Below, piece by piece: positions 54,761-64,000 of a DNA stretch of 64,000 nucleotides. The stretch covers positions 138,847 to 202,846 of the forward strand of contig NZ_JAGIOR010000007.1 of assembly GCF_017876795.1 (NCBI RefSeq), in the 5' to 3' direction. The notes below the pieces were generated by a model. It worked only from the letters and a program-made list of their open reading frames with translations. It had not been told where the DNA came from and did not search any database. Origin of the DNA: Rhizobium leguminosarum. Its GTDB lineage: Bacteria > Pseudomonadota > Alphaproteobacteria > Rhizobiales > Rhizobiaceae. The translations under genes were made by a program, and so were the position numbers. Numbering within the stretch: the stretch's first letter is position 1; every line of letters starts with the position of its first letter.

Positions 54761-55537
54761 TTAGGGGTGATTGATTTCGTTTATTTCGGCGCCGGTCAAG
54801 AGCATTGGTGTTTTCCGCTTCCGCATGCTGTCGCCTTCGAGCGTTATGCGGTGTGCGTTATGAACAATACGGTCTAAGATTGCGTCAGCTAAAGTGGCCT
54901 CTCCAATCATCTCATGCCAGGCAGCCACGGGAAGTTGAGCGGTGATCAGGGTCGACTTTCGTCGATATCGCTCCTCGAATATCTCTAGCAGATCAAGGCG
55001 CTGCCGGTCGTTCAAGGTGTGGGTTCCCCAATCATCGAGCACCAGGAGGTGAACCCGTGCAAGCTTGTCGATGAGGCGCGGAAAGCGCCCGTCCAGCCTG
55101 GCAAGCGCGAGGTCCTCAAACAACCGCGGCATACGAACGTAGAGGACCGAATAGTCGAGGCGGGCCGCTTGGCGTGCAAAAGCACAAGCAATCCACGTCT
55201 TGCCGGTCCCTGTCTGGCCGGTCAGGATCAGGTTCTCGTTCGCCTTCAGCCATGCACCTTGCGCCAGAGATAGGACGTTACGGCGGTCCAGGCCGCGATG
55301 GGATCCAAAATCGATGTCTTCGATCGAAGCATTGGCGAACCGAAGTTTTGCGGTGGCGAGCCGGTTTGTCAGCCGGCGGTCAGTTCTTACGGCGATCTCC
55401 CGGTCAAGCATCAACCCCAGTCGTTCGTCGAAGCTAAGGTCATTTCCATGAGCTTGTTCGATAAGCTCGCGATAGGCCGTTGCCATGCCGGCAAGACCAA
55501 GCGTGTTCATCTGCTCCAGTGTCGGATGTGTCAGCAT
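54761..55537 (-). CDS. istB: IstB-type ATPase helper of IS21 element 2
   Basis: 258 residues. Walker [11 protein letters not shown] and Walker [14 protein letters not shown]+ helper that assembles on target DNA and stimulates IstA. It follows istA by 12 nt. Intact. Confidence 0.95.
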   Translation of the reverse strand: MLTHPTLEQMNTLGLAGMATAYRELIEQAHGNDLSFDERLGLMLDREIAVRTDRRLTNRLATAKLRFANASIEDIDFGSHRGLDRRNVLSLAQGAWLKANENLILTGQTGTGKTWIACAFARQAARLDYSVLYVRMPRLFEDLALARLDGRFPRLIDKLARVHLLVLDDWGTHTLNDRQRLDLLEIFEERYRRKSTLITAQLPVAAWHEMIGEATLADAILDRIVHNAHRITLEGDSMRKRKTPMLLTGAEINEINHP

Positions 55538-55549
55538 CTGATGTCCTCT

Positions 55550-57102
55550 TCATTGGTAGTAGGTTTTGCCGCGGATATTGCCGTGCGGCGGCGCCGGCTT
55601 CACGGCCTCGCTCATGGCCGGAGCCTGATCGAGACCAGATCTGAGAATGTTGGCAACAGACGAATAGCTCAGTGCGTTGATGATCAGCGCCCGTTCGCAA
55701 GCCCGCTCCAGCCGGTCGGATTGGTAGCGGCGCGCCAGGGAGAGAACGCCTTGAGCGGACCGGTAGCCCTGTTCGGGATGTGGGCGGTCGCTGAGCAGAC
55801 GTTCGATAAAAGTCGCCGTATTGGCCCCAACCTTCGCTGCTTCCCGGCGTAACGTGTGGGGTGTCGTGTTTGCGTAGCGCTGGTGCGCCTTGGGCATGTG
55901 TTGATTGACGGTGACGTGGCCTGAGCGCTGCGAACTCCGGATATGGCTGGCCACACGTCTGTGGTCAAAAAAGATCTCGACAGTCCGATACGTTAGCCTG
56001 ACATCTACCCGCTTTCCGATCAGTCCATGCGGCACGGAATAGAAGGTCTTCTCGACCTCGATATGGTAATCGGGATGGACCTTGGCGGTCTTCCATTCCG
56101 CATACTCAAACGGCGTTGAAGGCAGCGGCTTGAGCTCAGAGCGCTCAACTTCATCGAACAAGGCGCGTCGAGATTTGCCATACCGCCGCATAGTTCGGGT
56201 ATTGAGGTCCTCGATCAAGGCGCTGATGCGGATATTGAGATCGACAAGGCTAAAGAACTGCTCGTTTCGAAGTCTGGCCAGGACCCATCTCTCGACGATT
56301 AAAACCGTCCCTTCAGCGGAGGGTTGTCGCGAGGATGCCGAGGGCGTGCCGGAACTACTGTTGTGTCGTAGTGCTCGGCGAAGGCGGCAAAGGTCGCATT
56401 CAATGTCGGTTCGAACCATAGCGCCTTGGCCACCGCCGCCTTGAGGTTGTCGCAGATCGTCGTCTTCGTCACGCCACCGAAGTAACTGAAGGCCCGCTGG
56501 TTTGCTTCGATCCAATCGGGCAGCTTCTGGCTGAAGCTGGCATAAGCGAACGTCAATTGAGTCGCGCTCAGCACCGCCACATAAATCTGTGCCGAGCGGA
56601 TCTCGCCAGTAGATGGATCGATGATCGGGATCGTATGGCCGGCGTAGTCGCATTCCATCGCGACACCAGCAACGTGACGGCTGCGGTAGGTGGGCCTGGC
56701 TCGGCTTTCGTGATCGGCAAACCGGCCGCAAAACCATGTATAGCCATAGCCGTCCGGGTGAGCTTCCCGGTATTCCTGCCACAGCAAATGGAGCGTGACG
56801 CCCTTGCGCTTCAGTTCGCTGGCCATCTTCGGCCAATTCGGCTCGACGGTATCGCGTGGAGGCCGTCCCATTCGCCGGAATAGTCGATGCTCAAGAACAT
56901 CGTCCTCGTCCAGGCCCGGAGGTAGCGGCCAGACGGCAAGCCCGGCTTCCTTTGCCCGCAGCAGGTACGTCGAAACCGACGTCTTGCTCATCTTCAGCCG
57001 CTGAGAAACGGCACGTATCGATAATCCCTGCTCGAACGTCAGCCGCAGGATCGATCGGATATCCTTCACGTCGGTATGTCTCGCTTGCTTCCGCCTGGGC
57101 AT
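55550..57102 (-). pseudogene. istA: IstA transposase of IS21 element 2, frameshifted
   Basis: The start MPRRKQARHTDVKDI at 57102 leads through the HTH (LSIRAVSQRLKMSKTSVSTY), catalytic VAMECDYAGHTIPI and GGVTKTTICDNLKAA. At about 56310 the frame is lost (RHPRDNPPLKGRF then stop); the second frame continues TVLIVERWVLARLRNEQFFS to TLRREAAKVGANTATFIERL and the usual C-terminus. One missing base explains it. Element 2 therefore seems unable to move by itself. Confidence 0.88.
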
Positions 57103-57868
57103 CTTGTCCTCGCTCAAACCACGAGGGCAAAGTGCCAGATCGGCGCACACGAAAATCGATCAAAATCTGTCGCGACACTGTCCGCGACTTTGTGAAATCA
57201 CTGTCCCGTACTTAGTGAAATCGGTGTCCGCGACTTACTGAAATCCCTGTCCGTGACTTTGCGAAACCCGCAACGAGATTTCCGTCCGGCATCTGCACTG
57301 GCGCTTTCAGCCATCGTTCGATGTATAAAAGCACCCACGGGCAATCGGTGTGCTTGCGCACAGCCCGCATCAGCAGGTCCGGTTCGATGCTATCAAAGAA
57401 AGCCTTGATATCGAGATCAAGTACCCAGTTGTAACGCCAGCATCGCTGCCGTGCCACGCTGATCGCATCGAGCGCCAATTTGCCGGGCCGATATCCATCG
57501 GAATCCTGGTGGAATTTGGGCTCCACCGTCGGTTCCAGATGGCGTTTGACCACCATCTGCGCAATGCGATCGGCGACCGTAGGTATGCCCAGCGGGCGCG
57601 TCTTCCCATCGCTCTTGGGTATGTCGACCCGCCGCACCGGCGGCGGAAAGTAGCGGCCCGACGCCAGCCGATTCCAGAGCTTGTACAGGTTGTTCGTGAG
57701 ATCAGCCTCAAAGTCCGCAATCGTCTGGCCGTCAATACCAGCCGCTCCTTGGTTGGCTCTAACCCTCTTATATGCTTCCCACACCTCCCTTTTCGGAATC
57801 GTATACGGCTTTGCTCTATCCACGAGGATCCTCCCGTCGCCGGTTGTCCTCGCTCCAGAGCTGAACAA

Positions 57869-58360
57869 CGCAACCCCTTCGCTCCAGCCCCATTACAGGA
57901 CCTTCAGCACTACTACGGGCTGCTCCGCCCCTGTGCTCCACTTCGGTAATCTCACCCTCACAGGGACCGCCTGCTTGGGTTTCTCCCTTAACATCGGAGC
58001 GACAGGTTCCCGCGTTCCACACGAAAGCCTGGTTAAGAGTCACGCCGCCTTCATGCCGGATGCCGCCTGGGCAGAAATCAGGTCGCCCCCCAGACTTGTC
58101 CCGGGCTAACGAATTCCTCCCGGTTTCGACATCATCTTGCACTTTTCGACACGTCATCAGCGGTTCGCTTGCGCTCGTCTCTCTAAACCTCACCTGACGG
58201 ATTGAGATCCGCCTTTTCTGCAACGCTCACCACCACGGCTCTTTACCGTCGCAGCTTGCAGTGGTTTGAAACCTACCCCTAACGGTCGGCTTCGAGGGGC
58301 CATACCCTCATCTTCCGTGCAGCTCGGCTCCCACATTGCTGTGGGTGCCTCGCGGCACAC
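57869..58360 (-). other. 5' RNA domains of the group II intron
   Basis: This stretch lies between the intron 5' splice site (GTGTGCC) and the reverse transcriptase start; it should contain domains I-III and part of IV. Open frames in it have no family resemblance and are taken as shadows. Confidence 0.75.
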
Positions 58361-58434
58361 CCTCATCGAGGTGCCATTTGTCGCCGAGCTTGCCGGTCGA
58401 TCGCTTCCGGATATCGTTAGCTTTGGCGCATGAA
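58361..58434 (-). pseudogene. IS6-family transposase, 5' exon fragment
   Basis: The minus strand encodes CAKANDIRKRSTGKLGDKWH followed by LDEV, ending at the intron boundary; it includes the first catalytic Asp of IS6 (HLDEV). Upstream it is cut by the 5' end of the type II IS5 element. Confidence 0.78.
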
Positions 58435-58815
58435 TGGGAATTGAACGATTTCTGGCTGTTCGGGGCTTTGGTGCCGGGATCAAATTTCAACATTTTGCAT
58501 CTATGTGGCCGGGATCGAAAATAGGTTGATTGATCCCGCATGCCGCATAAGCACAACGCCGCCCGTCGCCACCACATCGGTAAAATGAAGTTCAAAGTGA
58601 CGAACTGGGCGGAGTATGAGGCGGGCCTTGGCCGCCGTGGCAGTTTAACCCTTTGGATAACGCCGGACGCGCTGGCGGGCTGGGCGGCTCCACCTCGCAA
58701 GACGCGTGGTGGCCAGCCTCTCTATTCGGATCTGGCGATCGAAACTACGCTGATGCTGGGCATGGTATAGCGCGACGATCAGGATGAGACGCGAGCGACA
58801 ATCTGGATGAGATTC

Positions 58816-61238
<2,423 letters not shown>

Positions 61239-62244
61239 TCAGAAAATCACCCACGCTACCGGGCCAACCGCGATCATCAGACGCCGAAAAATTGCGCCGC
61301 GGCGGGGGTGTAACTCCGGTCGGGCTACGCCCTCCCTTCGTCACACCCCCGCCGCCGAGTCTCATCCTGATTGACGCTGAGTCTCACCTTGTTTGTCGCC
61401 GCGCAGCATGGTCTTTGGGCTGCGTTTGCGCCAAAGCGAAGGGCTTTTGAGTTCGGTGCTTGATATGATGACATTGGATCTGGCCGTGCCCGATCACACC
61501 ACGCTGAGCCGACACCGACGGGCCAGAACCTGGAAGCCATCGGCCAGAAGCAACGACCGGCAGCCTGTGGCGAACGGACCCATTCACGTCCTGGTCGACA
61601 GTACCGGGCTCAAGATCTATGGCGCCGGCCAATGGCTGGAAGAAAAGCATGGAGCGAAGTCCCGGCGTGGCTGGAGAAAACTGCACTTGGCGGTTGACGC
61701 CGACAGTGGCGAGATCATTGCCCATAGTCTGACAGATCAGGAAACCGGCGATGCCTCGCAGCTGGACCTATTGCTGGATCAGATCGACGATGAGATCGAC
61801 CAGTTCACTGCCGATGGCGCCTATGATGGCGAGCCAAGCTATGACGCAATTCTGGGTCATAGCGCAGGCGCGAAGGTCGTTATTCCACCGCGCTCGAATG
61901 TAGTGGAACGAGCCAACGCCCAGGCGTCCTGCCAGAGAGACGATCACATTGCATCCATCCAGATCGATGGCCGGTTGAAATGGCAGGACGGTGCCGGCTA
62001 TGGCAAACGGGCTTTGGTTGAAACCGCGATGGGTCGATACAAAGGCGTCATTGGGTCGCGTTTGCGCGCTCGGTCATTCCATGCGCAGCAGACAGAGGCT
62101 GCGATCGGCGTCACCATTTTGAACCGAATGCTCGCCTGCGGACGCCCGCAATCCGTTCGTTGCCAAGCCTCGAAGGGAGCAACCAAATAAGCGGGCCCAT
62201 CAAAGACCAAATTCCGCTCACTTGCTGATCCCCGCACCAACGCC

Positions 62245-62470
62245 TCCGACATCCTGTTCCTGGTTGAACGCCGTCGAAGGTTTCTTCGCAAAACTCACCC
62301 GTCGTCGGCTGAGGAACGGTGTCTTTCATTCGGTCGTTGATCTTCAGGCAGCCATCAACCGCTTTATCAAAGAGCACAATGAAGAGCCGAAGCCCTTCAT
62401 CTGGAAAGCAGACCCTGACGACATCATCGCAGCCGTCAGACGTGGGCACCAAGTGTTGGAATCAAACCAC
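62245..62470 (+). mobile_element. IS630 element B, 3' fragment
   Basis: 226 bp nearly identical to 35402-35626, coding TSCSWLNAVEGFFAKLTRRR to the C-terminus. It begins at the end of the type II IS5 copy and ends at the IS630 terminus before TA. Confidence 0.92.
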
Positions 62471-62471
62471 T

Positions 62472-63368
62472 AGCGCTGAAGCAGAACGCAACATAGCCAA
62501 CCGTCGTGATCAAGTTCACGACGCCCTTCAGGGAGATCTCGAGGCGGCGAGCTTTGCGGCCGACCGGGCATTCCGGCAATATGACACTGCTGATCCCGAG
62601 AACCGGCTGGTGGCATCGGAGCTCGAGGCGCGCTGGAACAAGGCTCTTATTCGCGTTGGCGAGATCGAGAATAAGACTGCCAGCCACAAAGCTGCGATAC
62701 CGCAAGTGTCGTCGTATTCCATGTTGAATATAGCTGCTCTTGCCGGCGACCTTCGTGCCGTCTGGTCGGCGCCAGCAACCGATACCAGGCTTAAAAAACG
62801 GATCGTGCGCACGGTCATTCATGAGGTGATCGCCGATCTCGACGATGTGGCTTCCGAGATCGTCCTCGTCATCCATTGGGCTGGTGGAGTTCACACCGAA
62901 CTGCGACTGCCGAAGCGACCTCGTGGACAAAGAAACGCGACCCCCGACGACCTCATTGAGGCAGTACGGCAGCTCGTGCTCATTGCCAATGACCTTATTG
63001 CCGGGATACTCAATCGCAATGGATTGACCACCGGCAATGGCAATCGCTGGACAAGGGAACGTGTCACAGCACTCCGGTCGTACCGCAAGATCCCGGTCTA
63101 CCGGCCGCAGCCAGACGGGATAGAGCCTTGGCTCAACCTGGGAAAGGCGGCGAAGCTACTTGGCGTTACCCCAAAAACATTGAGAATCGCCGCCGAAGCA
63201 GGTGAAATCGAGGGCGTGCATCCCTTGCCGGCAGGCCCATGGATCTTTAGTCGCTCAAAGCTTGAACTCCCGCAAGCAAAACAGCTCGTCGATCGAGTAC
63301 GACAAAACCCCAGACACCCCGCGGGATCGCCTCAAAATCAAGGAAACCTATTTACTTCAACAACATAG
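62472..63368 (+). pseudogene. Large serine recombinase, C-terminal half
   Basis: 298 codons without the catalytic Ser domain. The reading frame is a coiled-coil region (DQVHDALQGDLEAASFAADR), then ALAGDLRAVWSAPATDTRLK with RIVRTVIHEVIADLDD and VLVIHWAGGVHTELRLPK, typical of large alphaproteobacterial recombinases. A final helix-turn-helix-like part (WLNLGKAAKLLGVTPKTLRI) follows. The 5' part was lost where the IS630 fragment begins. Confidence 0.88.
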
Positions 63369-63379
63369 AAAGATGGGCG

Positions 63380-63967
63380 TTATGAAACAGGATTGTAGAA
63401 GTTCAGATATCGACCGATGCCAGCGCGGGCCTCGGACACAGTCTTGTAGGCGTGGAGGTAGACTTCCTCGTATTTGATCGAACGCCAGAGCCGCTCGACG
63501 AACACGTTGTCCCGCCACGCACCCTTGCCATCCATCGAGATGGCGATTTCCGCCTTCTTCAGTACGGCGGTAAAGTCGATGGAAGTGAACTGCGAACCTT
63601 GGTCAGTGTTGAATATTTCTGGCTTTCCATAGCGAGCCAGCGTCTCCTCGACCGCTTCGATGCAGAAGGCTGCTTCCATGGTGATCGACAGCCGCCACGA
63701 TAGAACCCTCCGACTGAACCAGATGCCCATCTTCTTCATCAGCGTGGCGACGTGCAGCCGCCCAGTTTCCAGACCTTCGCTTCTCAAGAGCCCTTGCAAC
63801 ATCCGACTTCCGGCAAACGGGTAATCGAGATGCAGTTCGTCGATCCGGCGCATAAGGGCCAGATCGCCGTCACACACCGGACGAGGATGATAATAGACGC
63901 TGCCACGGCTGAAGCCGAGAAGGTTCCGGCGCGGTCGTCTCGTCATGGTATCTCCTGTTCCCGGCAT
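63380..63967 (-). pseudogene. IS3-family transposase OrfB with an internal deletion
   Basis: N-terminal HTH_21 region (FSRGSVYYHPRPVCDGDLAL, YPFAGSRMLQGLLRSEGL), then a jump from LMKKMGIW to FSRRVLSWRLSITMEAAF. The segment with the first catalytic Asp (WAMDITYIPM in relatives, roughly 50 residues) is missing. The second Asp (FNTDQGSQFTS) and Glu (ERLWRSIKYEEVYL) remain. The C-terminus ends early after LNFYN. Confidence 0.88.
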
Positions 63968-64000
63968 CTAAGCCGAAGTCGGGCAGAAATTCCACTTATC

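Larger units (their letters stand above)
54656..57272 (-). mobile_element. IS21-family element 2 (2617 bp) inside the group II intron
   Basis: Ends TGCGGATTTCG and CGAAACCCGCA (inverted) and the 7-bp target duplication ACGAGAT (54649-54655, 57273-57279). Subterminal repeats of the type CTGTCCGCGACTT occur several times at both ends, as expected for IS21. Confidence 0.95.
53885..57823 (-). pseudogene. ltrA: Group II intron-encoded reverse transcriptase/maturase, split by two insertions
   Basis: Three pieces form one protein. N-terminal (57823-57273): YTIPKREVWEAYKRV, GIDGQTI, RRVDIPKSDGKTRPLGIPTV, LDLDIKAFFDSI. Middle (54648-54255): ARERGTPQGGVISPLLANLF, FERYADDAICHC (catalytic YADD), LGYTFRPR. 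C-terminal (54193-53885): IRSWSLHLRSDKALDDLAGI, NSYIRGWVNFYGRF, the maturase domain X; it ends shortly after HWPLLHGYGRTMGAG without an endonuclease domain. An IS21 splits it before GTPQGG and a 49-bp scar shifts the frame after KAIR. Confidence 0.9.
53822..58360 (-). ncRNA. Group II intron inserted in an IS6 transposase
   Basis: On the minus strand the intron begins GTGTGCC at 58360 and ends before TCGTCATC at 53821. Without inserted elements it would be about 1.86 kb, a normal size. Domain V is visible at 53862-53895: a 34-nt hairpin with GAGCCGGATG at its start and CGTCCGGTTC at its end, with a GAGAG tetraloop region. Domain VI follows as GCGTGGGGG/CCCCCGC around TGAAAC. It encodes a reverse transcriptase. 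An IS21 element and a 49-bp IS21 scar now disrupt it. Confidence 0.92.

Overview
The window reads as an accessory replicon (plasmid or symbiotic megaplasmid) of a Rhizobiales bacterium, most likely Rhizobiaceae. Reasons: GC-rich alphaproteobacterial coding; a FixK-type regulator with matching TTGAY-N4-RTCAA boxes; an anti-Shine-Dalgarno small RNA of the type known from Rhizobiales; a plasmid-type ScpB/DUF1403 pair; and many rhizobial-type insertion sequences. Genus and replicon are inferred; there is no rRNA, tRNA or replication gene here. All positions and motifs were read by eye; no database search was run.

Layout. 1-2.7 kb: broken IS91-type element (tyrosine recombinase plus HUH transposase) cut by an IS5-family copy. 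2.8-5.6 kb: HD-GYP protein, the small RNA, an IS6 remnant, a PAS protein. 5.5-23.8 kb: a low-oxygen/stress block with a FixK-like regulator, response regulator, Hsp20, BON protein, a four-gene operon (metallo-beta-lactamase RNase-like protein, hypothetical, acetate kinase, phosphoketolase), type III polyketide synthase, CBS-BON protein, ABC membrane domain, Mg2+ P-type ATPase, UspA, VIT-family transporter, DUF302 and EF-hand proteins. Five palindromic FixK-type boxes lie before genes in this block. Four genes in it are broken. 24-31.4 kb: an extracytosolic flavin electron-transfer cluster (ApbE, PepSY-flavodoxin-FNR fusion, DUF2271, small secreted protein) with a divergent two-component system whose kinase is split by an IS630 element. 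31.4-38.8 kb: IS110 with a candidate bridge RNA, a nucleotidyltransferase-like gene, a second IS630, a soluble chemoreceptor, an IS66 fragment. 38.8-46.4 kb: a Tn5053/Tn7-like tniA-tniB-tniQ module, then a MerR-controlled metal/thiol-redox operon, ScpB-like and truncated DUF1403 genes. 46.4-47.6 kb: the second IS5 copy, inserted in the end of another IS. 47.8-51.8 kb: a CoA-dependent aromatic hydroxylation cluster: a monooxygenase-CoA ligase fusion, a thioesterase and an IclR regulator, probably salicylate to gentisate via CoA esters. 52.1-64 kb: nested mobile elements, with a group II intron inside an IS6 transposase, an IS21 inside the intron, a 49-bp mini-IS21 scar, a second IS21 inside another IS5-family copy, an IS630 end, a serine recombinase fragment and a deleted IS3.

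How the genes work together. The FixK-like protein keeps the E..SR recognition residues that fit the boxes, so the 7.6-22 kb genes are plausibly its microoxic regulon, with phosphoketolase and acetate kinase giving ATP and acetate from sugar phosphates. The PepSY fusion could pass electrons from NAD(P)H across the membrane to the DUF2271 protein, which carries a TGAS site resembling an ApbE flavinylation motif. The salicylate-type fusion has ligase and hydroxylase on one chain; a gentisate dioxygenase is not in the window.
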